A stretch of 8,958 nt of DNA from Lysobacterales bacterium (lineage in GTDB: Bacteria; Pseudomonadota; Gammaproteobacteria; Xanthomonadales; SZUA-36): contig JAPHTE010000028.1 in assembly GCA_026196445.1 (NCBI GenBank), forward strand, positions 1 through 8,958. The letters are read 5' to 3'. The notes beneath the pieces are model-generated. The model had not been told where the DNA came from. It searched no databases and saw nothing but the letters and a program-made list of their open reading frames with translations. Position 1 is the stretch's first letter. The number at the start of each line of letters is the position of its first letter. The position numbers were made by a program, and so were the translations under genes. This document shows, piece after piece, positions 1 to 6,058 of this stretch.

Positions 1-15
1 GCATTTAAAACCCAT
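1..15 (-). CDS. ychF: YchF (redox-regulated Obg-like ATPase), N-terminal fragment
   Basis: Only the first five codons are in the window. They read M-G-F-K-C, the same N-terminus as E. coli YchF (MGFKCGIVGLPNVGKS...). The ATG lies 2 nt after the pth stop, and a GGAG Shine-Dalgarno (positions 26-23) sits 7 nt upstream inside the end of pth, so translation is probably coupled to pth. YchF is a cytosolic P-loop ATPase of the Obg/translation-factor family that binds ribosomes and is linked to stress responses. The pth-ychF order is very common in gammaproteobacteria, which supports the call despite the short fragment. The G domain and the rest of the protein lie outside the window and cannot be checked. 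Confidence 0.8.
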
Positions 16-17
16 GA

Positions 18-620
18 TTAGTCTCCAGACTCTGCCGCCGGTTGGTCATCTTCAGCAGTATGCAGGTCTTTCATGGCCTTGGCGACATTACCACTGAGCA
101 GGTCGGGCATTACCGCGACGGCTTCCGAGATGGAATACCTTATTGCAACTTCCTGTTTGAGAGTCGGGCGGCCCAGCACGTAGTTTGTGACCGCATCCTT
201 GTGTCCCGGGTGCCCGATACCGATGCGCAAACGTAAAAAGCCGGTGTCATCGAGGTGCCTGAAAATATCTCGCATCCCGTTATGGCCACCGTGACCGCCA
301 CCCTGTTTAAGACGCGCAGTGCCAGGCGGCAGGTCGAGCTCGTCATAGGCGACGAGTACATTACCGGCGCTGACCCGGTAGTAATCCATGACCGCACGCA
401 CGGCCCGACCGCTGTGGTTCATGAACACCGCCGGTTTCGCCAGCAAACAATCGCGCTCGTGCAACCTGGTCCGGCAGACCTCTGCCGACAGTCTCGATTG
501 CTTGCGAAATCCGGAACCGTTGTTTAGGGCGTCCAAAAACCAAAACCCGGCATTGTGCCGGGTTTGGTCATAGTCGGATCCCGGGTTACCGAGGCCAATA
601 ATCAGGAATGTCCCTGACAA
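18..620 (-). CDS. pth: Peptidyl-tRNA hydrolase
   Basis: Cleaves the ester bond between peptide and tRNA on peptidyl-tRNAs that drop off the ribosome, recycling the tRNA in the cytosol. The protein is 200 aa (E. coli 194). Visible family motifs are GLGNPG at 9-14 with N12, the catalytic H22 in TRHNAG, FMNxSG with N68, YDELDLPPG with D93, and GGGHGGHNG with N114, so all residues of the known active site are present. The start is a TTG, chosen because GGAGAAG lies 6 nt upstream and the N-terminus aligns with the family. No ATG gives a complete domain. The gene follows rplY by 14 nt and precedes ychF by 2 nt, so the three are probably co-transcribed. The C-terminal tail is acidic and unremarkable. 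Confidence 0.97.
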   Translation of the reverse strand: MSGTFLIIGLGNPGSDYDQTRHNAGFWFLDALNNGSGFRKQSRLSAEVCRTRLHERDCLLAKPAVFMNHSGRAVRAVMDYYRVSAGNVLVAYDELDLPPGTARLKQGGGHGGHNGMRDIFRHLDDTGFLRLRIGIGHPGHKDAVTNYVLGRPTLKQEVAIRYSISEAVAVMPDLLSGNVAKAMKDLHTAEDDQPAAESGD

Positions 621-634
621 GGTCTTCTCCGGGT

Positions 635-1375
635 CTATTCCTTGTCGCCTTCGGCATCGTCAGCGTCATCTTCTTGCGACGCTTCCTCGCCTTCAACCTC
701 AGCTTCATCGGCCTCGACATCGATTTCACCCATGGTTTCGGCTTCGGCCGCAGCGGCTTCTTCAGCGGCAGCGACACCTGTACCCTGGCTTTCCTTGATG
801 TGAATCGTATTGGCGATCATGACTTCCTCGGAACCTTCCTGCGCAAGCGCGGGAATTTCAACACCCTCAGGCAGCTCGATGTCAGTCAGCATGACGACAT
901 CGCCATCATGCAAATGAGACAAGTCAACTTCCAGGTACTCGGGAAGATTTTGCGGCAGGGCCGCGATTTCAACTTCCGTAACCACGTGCTGGATCACCAC
1001 ACCTGAGGACTTGCCGGCCTCTGATTTATCTTCGCCGACATAATGGATCGGCACGGACATCTTCAGCAGCTCGTCTGCGGAAACGCGAAAGAAGTCCATG
1101 TGCATGATTTGTGGCCTGTACGGATGATGGTGCACATCACGTACAACCACCTTCTGGCTGCGTCCGTCGCCGACCCTGATTTCCAGGATACTGGAGTAGA
1201 ACGACTCCGTTTTTGCAGCATGCAGCACGGCGGCGTGGTCAACACTCAAAGTGGCAGGATCTTTCTTGCCACCATAAAGCACCGCGGGTATTTTCCCCTG
1301 TCGACGCAGGCGGCGGCTCGCACCTTTCCCCACGTCTTCACGGATTTCCGCGTGAATTACATTTGATTCAGTCAT
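635..1375 (-). CDS. rplY: 50S ribosomal protein L25 / general stress protein Ctc, long form
   Basis: Binds 5S rRNA in the large ribosomal subunit. The 246-aa protein is the two-domain TL5/Ctc type, not the 94-aa E. coli form. An L25 beta-barrel domain covers about residues 4-98 (KGASRRLRRQGKIPAVLYGG near 17-36, DFFRVS near 94-99). A TL5-type C-terminal domain spans about 100-193. The last 50 or so residues (about 196-246) are Ala/Glu/Asp-rich low complexity with almost no basic residues. I chose the ATG at 1375 because GAGGAA sits just upstream and MTESNVIHAEIRE matches the family start; the frame stays open for 20 more codons upstream without recognisable sequence. It has its own likely promoter and a structured leader, and pth and ychF follow closely. 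Confidence 0.95.
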   Translation of the reverse strand: MTESNVIHAEIREDVGKGASRRLRRQGKIPAVLYGGKKDPATLSVDHAAVLHAAKTESFYSSILEIRVGDGRSQKVVVRDVHHHPYRPQIMHMDFFRVSADELLKMSVPIHYVGEDKSEAGKSSGVVIQHVVTEVEIAALPQNLPEYLEVDLSHLHDGDVVMLTDIELPEGVEIPALAQEGSEEVMIANTIHIKESQGTGVAAAEEAAAAEAETMGEIDVEADEAEVEGEEASQEDDADDAEGDKE

Positions 1376-1494
1376 CTTGTTCCTCGATATCTTATATCCG
1401 CGCCTGGCCGGGCAAAGCCGAACCGAACACGGCAAAAACCGTTTTCACGGCGGTTTCATCCATCCCCGCGACCAGGGATGGCGCAAAAATTTAG
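1376..1494 (-). promoter_or_regulatory. Structured 5' leader of rplY
   Basis: If transcription starts near 1494, rplY has an untranslated leader of about 119 nt with several inverted repeats on the transcribed strand. The strongest is a perfect 7-bp stem, CCATCCC/GGGATGG, with an 8-nt loop (1481-1460). Next is CCGT-GAAA-ACGG, a GNRA tetraloop hairpin (1450-1439) running directly into five Us (1438-1434). It competes with an alternative AAACCG/CGGTTT stem (1456-1436). A small GCCG/CGGC stem follows at 1433-1417. The Shine-Dalgarno GAGGAA is at 1385-1380. From memory, E. coli L25 represses its own mRNA through a leader structure; whether this leader does the same is inference. The U5-tailed hairpin could also be a weak attenuator. 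Confidence 0.45.
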
Positions 1495-1500
1495 CCCGGC

Positions 1501-1531
1501 ATTATAGCTTATTTACCCGGGCCGGGCGCAA
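1501..1531 (-). promoter_or_regulatory. Probable sigma70-type promoter of rplY
   Basis: A perfect TATAAT is present on the minus strand at 1506-1501. The best -35 candidate is TTGCGC at 1531-1526 with a long 19-nt spacer, so the -35 is poor. The predicted start is near 1494. The box lies in the gap between prs and rplY, where a promoter is expected. Two 7-nt inverted arms (GCCCGGC at 1527-1521 and GCCGGGC at 1500-1494) flank the -10 box, and the downstream arm is followed by a short U-rich run. The same DNA might therefore also act as a weak terminator of prs transcripts. Confidence 0.5.
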
Positions 1532-1559
1532 GACATATCGACGTTAAATTAAAAGGCCT

Positions 1560-1594
1560 GTTGATTCCGTGAAAACGAGGGAATGTCAATCAAC
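1560..1594 (-). repeat. Inverted repeat across the prs stop codon
   Basis: On the minus strand GTTGATT (1594-1588) is the exact reverse complement of AATCAAC (1566-1560), with a 21-nt loop. The left arm includes the last prs codons and part of its TGA stop. The right arm is followed by AGGCCTTTTAATTT. The stem is AT-rich and the loop long, so this is at best a weak intrinsic terminator or a 3'-end stabilising structure for prs mRNA. Confidence 0.3.
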
Positions 1595-2539
1595 GTACAT
1601 CGAGCTGACCGACTCACCCATTGCCATGCGCCGGATCGTTTCCGCCAGCATCTGGGCGACACTCAGGACCCGGATCTTGTCACAACTTTCCGCCGCTTTG
1701 CTCAGCGGTATCGTGTCGGTAACCACCAGTTCGTCCAGCTCGGAATCATTGATATTGGATATTGCCGCTCCGGACAATACCGGGTGCACACAGTAGGCCA
1801 CGACCCGCACAGCCCCGTGCTCCTTCAACGCGCTGGCGGCTGTACTCAGGGTGCCGGCGGTGTCGACCAGGTCATCCACCATCACGCAGGTCTTGCCCTC
1901 GATATCGCCGATGATATTCATCACCTTGGATACGTTGGCGCGCGGACGGCGTTTGTCGATGATAGCCAGTTCGACATCGAGACGTTTGGCGATGGCCCGG
2001 GCCCGCACCACGCCTCCCACATCGGGGGAAACCACGACGATGTCCTCGTTGCCAAAGTGGCGCCAGATATCGGCCATGGTCAACGGCGAGGCGTAAACGT
2101 TATCTACCGGGATATCGAAAAAGCCCTGGATCTGGTCAGCGTGCAGGTCGATGGTCACGACCCGGTCAGTCCCCACGGCGCTGATCATTTTTGCGGCGAC
2201 CTTGGCCGTAATCGGCACCCGTGTCGAACGGGGCCGCCGGTCCTGGCGGGCATAACCGAAATAAGGGATGACTGCGGTGACCCGGGTTGCCGATGCACGT
2301 TTCAGCGCATCCACCATGACCAATAATTCGATGAAGTTGTCGGCCGTCGGTGCGCAGGTCGACTGGATCAGGTAGATGTCGTTGCCGCGAATGTTCTCAG
2401 TTATTTCAACGGCAACTTCACCGTCACTGAAGCGCCCGACAACTGCCTTACCCATCGGGATTCCGAGTTCCCGGGCAATGTCGTTTGCCAACTTCTTATT
2501 GGCATTACCCGTAAATACCATCAGGGAAGCACTGGCCAC
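1586..2539 (-). CDS. prs: Ribose-phosphate pyrophosphokinase (PRPP synthetase)
   Basis: Makes PRPP from ribose 5-phosphate and ATP, feeding purine, pyrimidine, NAD, histidine and tryptophan synthesis in the cytosol. The 317-aa product matches the usual class I length (E. coli 315). Visible motifs are GRFSDGE near 36-42, FGYARQDRR near 94-102 (ATP-binding loop), DLHADQIQGFF at 131-141, SPDVGGVVRARA near 171-182, and the PRPP loop VDDLVDTAGTL at 221-231. I prefer the GTG at 2539 because AGGTGGTGA (2552-2544) sits at ideal spacing. An ATG at 2521 has no ribosome site and would give 311 aa. A TTG at 2575 would lie inside the upstream hairpin. The gene follows tRNA-Gln and probably shares its transcript. 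A long gap separates it from rplY. Confidence 0.96.
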   Translation of the reverse strand: MASASLMVFTGNANKKLANDIARELGIPMGKAVVGRFSDGEVAVEITENIRGNDIYLIQSTCAPTADNFIELLVMVDALKRASATRVTAVIPYFGYARQDRRPRSTRVPITAKVAAKMISAVGTDRVVTIDLHADQIQGFFDIPVDNVYASPLTMADIWRHFGNEDIVVVSPDVGGVVRARAIAKRLDVELAIIDKRRPRANVSKVMNIIGDIEGKTCVMVDDLVDTAGTLSTAASALKEHGAVRVVAYCVHPVLSGAAISNINDSELDELVVTDTIPLSKAAESCDKIRVLSVAQMLAETIRRMAMGESVSSMYVD

Positions 2540-2560
2540 TGTATCACCACCTGGTTTTGT

Positions 2561-2580
2561 GGGGCCTGTAAACAAGCCCC
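2561..2580 (-). promoter_or_regulatory. Strong hairpin between tRNA-Gln and prs
   Basis: The 20-nt sequence GGGGCTTGTTTACAGGCCCC (minus strand) folds into an 8-bp stem, including one G-U pair, closed by a UUUA tetraloop. It starts 7 nt after the tRNA 3' CCA, and the linker is UUUUUUC. No U-run follows it on either strand, so it is not a standard intrinsic terminator. When the tRNA is cut out of a shared transcript, this hairpin would lie at the new 5' end of prs mRNA, where it could protect it. The structure is seen in the sequence; the role is inferred. Confidence 0.55.
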
Positions 2581-2587
2581 GAAAAAA

Positions 2588-2664
2588 TGGCTGGGACGGC
2601 AGGACTCGAACCTGCGAATGCGGGGATCAAAACCCCGTGCCTTAACCGACTTGGCTACGTCCCA
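2588..2664 (-). tRNA. tRNA-Gln (anticodon UUG)
   Basis: The 77-nt gene includes an encoded 3' CCA. The acceptor stem TGGGACG pairs with CGTCCCA. The anticodon stem CGGGG/CCCCG holds the loop TTTTGAT, giving anticodon TTG (34-36). The T arm reads GCAGGTTCGAGTCCTGC. U1-A72, G73 and G2-C71/G3-C70 agree with known GlnRS identity elements. The 5' end is only 7 nt after the ispE stop, and prs starts about 50 nt beyond the 3' end, so it is most likely processed from an ispE-tRNA-prs transcript. The same placement is known in Pseudomonas. I saw no convincing separate promoter in the end of ispE. Confidence 0.97.
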
Positions 2665-2671
2665 GTTGTTT

Positions 2672-3547
2672 TCAAACCACCGAATCACCGCTTGCGGACA
2701 AACTGTCCAGCAAGGGTGACCGGTCTACACCCTCGACTGCGCGAACATTATATCGGCATTTTAATTCGCTTGCCGCGCTGTTTGCAGCCATTTTGTCAGC
2801 GAACTCCAAAAATATCGTGCTGCCGGTGCCACTCATACGCGGCTGGCCCCATTGCGCCAAATCCTGCATGATGACCGCCAGTTCCGGGTGCAATTTCCTG
2901 GCCACGGACTCACAGTCGTTGTCACCTGCGGCCAGTCCGGTGTCTTGAATTTCCACCGGCGGAGAATCGCGTTTCAGATCCGGGTGCCTGAACACCTCGG
3001 CAGTCGAAATACCGAATTCAGGAAACACCAGCACGTAATGCCGCTGCCCCAGTTCCACCGCCTCCAATCGCTCGCCCCGCCCTTCTGCCCAGGCGCTGTG
3101 TCCATGTATGAATACCGGCACGTCAGCGCCCAATTGCAAGCCGAGTTCAGCCAGTTGTTGCGCCGCTAATCCGCAACCCCACAAGTGGTTCAATACCAGT
3201 AAAGTCGTGGCCGCATCCGAACTGCCTCCACCGAGGCCTGCGCCTGTCGGGATACGCTTGGTCAGATCGATGTGGGCGCCGCTTTTCACTGTACAGGTGC
3301 GTTGCAACAGCCGTGCGGCTCGCACACAGATGTCAGTCGCCTCCGGGATGCTGTCAATATTGCAATGGCGACTCACACGACCGCTGTCATTGATGGTGAA
3401 ACGCAAGACGTCGCCCCAACCCAGTATCTGGAACAGCGTTTGCAAATCGTGGTACCCGTCTGCGCGCCGGCCTGTGATGTGCAGGAACAGGTTGATCTTG
3501 GCTGGTGCAGGCCAGGCCTGCTTCCCCGTTCCCGGCTCGGCCGTCAT
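2672..3547 (-). CDS. ispE: 4-diphosphocytidyl-2-C-methyl-D-erythritol kinase
   Basis: ATP-dependent kinase of the MEP (non-mevalonate) isoprenoid pathway; it phosphorylates the 2-hydroxyl of CDP-ME. The protein is 291 aa (E. coli 283). The family pattern WPAPAKINLFLHITGRRADGYH begins at residue 12, with the catalytic lysine at K17. The GHMP-kinase ATP loop PTGAGLGGGSSDAA is at 100-113, and the catalytic aspartate is D142 in LGADVPVF. A glycine-rich GHMP C-terminal motif, RMSGTGSTIF, lies near residue 240. The ATG starts 5 nt after the lolB stop, with a GGGGG run about 9 nt upstream inside the end of lolB, so translation is probably coupled. A short N-terminal extension (about 7 residues relative to E. 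coli) is not unusual. tRNA-Gln follows after 7 nt. Confidence 0.97.
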   Translation of the reverse strand: MTAEPGTGKQAWPAPAKINLFLHITGRRADGYHDLQTLFQILGWGDVLRFTINDSGRVSRHCNIDSIPEATDICVRAARLLQRTCTVKSGAHIDLTKRIPTGAGLGGGSSDAATTLLVLNHLWGCGLAAQQLAELGLQLGADVPVFIHGHSAWAEGRGERLEAVELGQRHYVLVFPEFGISTAEVFRHPDLKRDSPPVEIQDTGLAAGDNDCESVARKLHPELAVIMQDLAQWGQPRMSGTGSTIFLEFADKMAANSAASELKCRYNVRAVEGVDRSPLLDSLSASGDSVV

Positions 3548-3552
3548 CCTCG

Positions 3553-4176
3553 TCAGCCCCCAGTTTCCAAACCCAGGCGCCAGTTGCCAATAGCCAGCTT
3601 GACCCGGTAGCTGCCCCGCTGTGCCTCCAGCCGGACAGGAAAGGCTGTTCCACCAAAGTCCCGATAGCGCTTGAATTCGACACGCCAGCCGGACTGCTGC
3701 AAACTGAGTAGCAGGCCGTCGCTGTCATATTGCACCACATCGGCAGCGCCCGGTGCGCGCAACCCGCGTACCCACCACTCAAGGTCCCCCACCGGGAAGG
3801 ACCAGCCCAGCTGAGCCTGCACCAGGGCGTCCACCGCAGGCGCCGTTTGCACGTTTCCGTCTGAAGTCTTCAAAGTCGCACCGCCTTCCCTGACCTGCAA
3901 TTGCCACGCACCCCGACCCATGGCACCATGAAAATCAAGGTCGCTCCCAGCCGGCCATACGTTCCAACGCAGCTTGCCGCTGCCACCCTGCTCGCCGTCG
4001 TCGAGTGAAAGCCTGCCGACCAATCCCCAATGCTGAACTGATTCAAGCTTGCCGGCGCGGTCCAGGTAAAGCTGCTCATTGCCCGGGCCGGATTGCCTGG
4101 TTCCGACGCCGCTGCAACCGTGCAACAACACGGCCGCGACAAGCCAGTAAAACCACCGCCTGGTAGTGAATTGCAT
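3553..4176 (-). CDS. lolB: Outer-membrane lipoprotein receptor LolB
   Basis: LolB accepts lipoproteins from periplasmic LolA and inserts them in the inner leaflet of the outer membrane. The 207-aa precursor equals the E. coli length. It begins with a basic n-region (TTRR), a hydrophobic segment (about 8-18) and a lipobox LHGC with the acylated cysteine at C21, so it is itself a lipoprotein. The body is Trp-rich and beta-strand-like, including HWGLVGRLSL (49-58) and a WRVEFKRY segment (164-171), in keeping with the LolA/LolB half-barrel. I chose the ATG at 4176, which shares its A with the TGA of the upstream TPR gene (TGATG), with GGTGAG 8 nt upstream. A TTG one codon earlier is less likely. 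Identification rests on fold-type features and strongly on position between the TPR gene and ispE. Confidence 0.93.
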   Translation of the reverse strand: MQFTTRRWFYWLVAAVLLHGCSGVGTRQSGPGNEQLYLDRAGKLESVQHWGLVGRLSLDDGEQGGSGKLRWNVWPAGSDLDFHGAMGRGAWQLQVREGGATLKTSDGNVQTAPAVDALVQAQLGWSFPVGDLEWWVRGLRAPGAADVVQYDSDGLLLSLQQSGWRVEFKRYRDFGGTAFPVRLEAQRGSYRVKLAIGNWRLGLETGG

Positions 4177-5903
4177 CAATGCGACTCACCGAAGCGCTGC
4201 ATGGTTTCACGCAAGACCCTGTTGTCACTGTCCAGTTCCAGGCCGGACTCCCACAGCGAGCGTGCTTCGTCCTGCCTGCCGTTGACCCACAAAACCTCGC
4301 CCAGGTGGGCGGCGACCTCGGCGTTGCGCAACAGGTCCCAGGCTTCACGCAGGAACTTCTCCGCCTCGGTCATGCGTCCGCGGCGATAGGCAATCCAACC
4401 CATGGAGTCGATGATGGACGGGTCGTCTGGTTGCAGGGCATACGCCTGGTGGATCAGTTGCTCGGCTTCTTCGAAACGGTCCGTCATGTCGGCAAGCGTA
4501 TAGCCCAGTGCGTTGATAGCCACGGCGTTTTGTGGCTGTTCCGCGATGAGCTGACGCAGATCGCTTTCTGCCAGTTGCAAGCGGCCTTGTGCGACTGCCA
4601 GCAAAGCGCGGGCGTAACGCAGTTGGAAATCTGCCGGCAATTCCAGCAGGGCGCTGCCCAGCACCCGCATGGCTTCCTCCGGGTCTCCTGCCTCGTTCAG
4701 GATTTGTGCTTCGATCTGGTAACTCTGTGACCTGACTGAGGCATCCGCGTTGACACGCAGGTTTACCAGCAAATTACGCGCATCCCCGACTTCGCCCAAT
4801 TCAGCCAACAACAGGGCCCGGCGCAAAACCGAGCGTAACGACTGCTCGCCGGTGACCTGCCCATACCAGTCTATGGCCTGGCGTTTGTAATCAAGTAACT
4901 CGGCGCTTTGTGCAGCGTGGAAGGCCATATCTGGAGCGTCGCTGTAGGCTTCCTCCGAAAACCCGGCGTAGAGCTTTTCTGCGCTTTCCCTGTCATCTGT
5001 ATCCAGCGCATACACAATGCGTGCAAAGCGCATCCCGGGCGTATCCGGTAACTGGGCCATCACCGCCTGCCCGGTTGCGGCGTCGTTATTTCGTTTCAGC
5101 AACTCCGCGTACGCCATGGCATATTGCGGATCCTGTGGCTCAGCCTGCCAGGCCTGCCGGTAACGTTCCAGGGCCATATCCAGCTTGTCCAGGTTGATCG
5201 CGACCCTGCCCGACCACGCCAGCAGATCCGCCCTGCCGGGCTCCAGCCCGATTGCCGTCTCAATGAATTCTCCCGCCTGTTCGAGATTACCCATTCGCGC
5301 CGCGAACTGGCTGCGGGCAAACAATGCATCGACGTTGTTGTCCGCATCGAATTGCTGCGACAGGTTTTCCAGGACCTTATTGGCCCGGGCCTGGTCGCTG
5401 GCCGGTACCAGCAGCGCTGTTACCACCTGCCAGCCATGCGCCAGGTCGGAAGAGGTCAAATCCAGTATGCGCGCCAGTTGATACTCGGCACCCGCGTAAT
5501 CACCCTCCCTGAGCCGCGACCCGGCGGCCATCTCGCGGGCTTCCAGGCTGGATGAATCCAGCATTGCCCATCGGTCGGAGGCCAATGCGACCATCTGCCA
5601 TTCCCCTGCTGAGACCGCGACCCTGGCGGCCCGCTTGGCGATCTCGGGGTCGGCCGATATCAGGGCCGCTTCCAGGTACTCGGCGGCCGCGGCTGAATAA
5701 TCGCCCTCGGAGCCCAGCACTTCGGCAGCAAATACGTGATTCATGACCTCCGGATCGGTCGGTCGCAAAGGCGCTTCGGGGCTCGCGATGTCACTGGCCA
5801 CCGCCAATGGCTTGGATGGCGGTTCAACGGGCAGCTCATTGACTGTTGTACACGCTGTCAACAAGACAATGGTAAAAACCAGCACGCTCGGCAGCCGTTT
5901 CAT
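4176..5903 (-). CDS. Tetratricopeptide-repeat lipoprotein
   Basis: A 575-aa protein beginning MKRLPSVLVFTIVLLTAC, a lipoprotein signal with lipobox LTAC (C18). Position +2 is T, so outer-membrane sorting is expected. The mature protein is almost entirely helical TPR-like repeats. The clearest three are near 462-500, 498-530 and 531-563 (NALGYTLAD, DSMGWIAYRRGRMTEAEKF, AAHLGEVLWVNGRQDEA). Weaker, more divergent repeats fill about 60-450. It corresponds in position and architecture to the TPR protein upstream of lolB in Pseudomonas (PA4667 type). Its exact role is not established to my knowledge; a scaffold in envelope assembly is a guess. The ATG at 5903 is chosen for the signal peptide; an ATG at 5924 adds seven residues. 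Neither has a clear Shine-Dalgarno. It overlaps lolB by one base. Confidence 0.9.
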   Translation of the reverse strand: MKRLPSVLVFTIVLLTACTTVNELPVEPPSKPLAVASDIASPEAPLRPTDPEVMNHVFAAEVLGSEGDYSAAAAEYLEAALISADPEIAKRAARVAVSAGEWQMVALASDRWAMLDSSSLEAREMAAGSRLREGDYAGAEYQLARILDLTSSDLAHGWQVVTALLVPASDQARANKVLENLSQQFDADNNVDALFARSQFAARMGNLEQAGEFIETAIGLEPGRADLLAWSGRVAINLDKLDMALERYRQAWQAEPQDPQYAMAYAELLKRNNDAATGQAVMAQLPDTPGMRFARIVYALDTDDRESAEKLYAGFSEEAYSDAPDMAFHAAQSAELLDYKRQAIDWYGQVTGEQSLRSVLRRALLLAELGEVGDARNLLVNLRVNADASVRSQSYQIEAQILNEAGDPEEAMRVLGSALLELPADFQLRYARALLAVAQGRLQLAESDLRQLIAEQPQNAVAINALGYTLADMTDRFEEAEQLIHQAYALQPDDPSIIDSMGWIAYRRGRMTEAEKFLREAWDLLRNAEVAAHLGEVLWVNGRQDEARSLWESGLELDSDNRVLRETMQRFGESH

Positions 5904-6058
5904 GAAACAATAGTCAACTTTCATACACCAAGGATAACTGCTTGCAGCAAGCGAACCAATCCCCGATAGTGTTCCACGCTGACAAATAGTCAATTTTGCT
6001 AATCGTGGATTACACCATACTTGATATTGCAAACAGGCCCTAAATATATTCATTACCC
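5904..6058. other. Divergent intergenic region, TPR gene / hemA
   Basis: This 155-nt gap must hold promoters for both divergent operons. It is visibly more AT-rich than its surroundings. It contains a perfect odd palindrome, GCTTGCAGCAAGC (5940-5952), and a near-repeated motif, ACAATAGTCAAC at 5908-5919 and ACAAATAGTCAAT at 5982-5994. Either could be an operator, but no family can be assigned. For the minus-strand gene the best -35 candidate is TTGACT (5993-5988), but I found no convincing -10 at normal spacing. The hemA promoter is listed separately. Confidence 0.5.
6021..6050 (+). promoter_or_regulatory. Probable sigma70-type promoter of hemA
   Basis: TTGATA (6021-6026, five of six matches to consensus) and TATATT (6045-6050, five of six) are separated by 18 nt. 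Transcription would start about 6-8 nt after the -10, at 6057-6059, which is at or within two bases of the hemA ATG. No Shine-Dalgarno is present in the short sequence before the ATG. If this promoter is the main one, hemA mRNA would be leaderless or nearly so. A further promoter upstream is possible. Confidence 0.5.

Noticed and set aside
608..1006. A 132-codon plus-strand frame opposite rplY and the pth start
   Set aside because: It is the complement of the acidic L25 tail and TL5 domain; the Phe-rich translation reflects the GAA/GAT codons on the other strand.
1583..2326. A 247-codon open frame antisense to prs
   Set aside because: Shadow of prs: His/Asp/Gly-rich translation without motifs and no credible ribosome site.
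2561..2587. Hairpin after tRNA-Gln as an intrinsic terminator
   Set aside because: No U-run follows the hairpin on either strand; the U6 lies before it on the transcribed strand. A stabilising or processing element fits better.
5904..6053. Fifty-codon N-terminal extension of the TPR protein (start at 6053)
   Set aside because: It would bury the lipoprotein signal peptide internally and run through the divergent promoter region.
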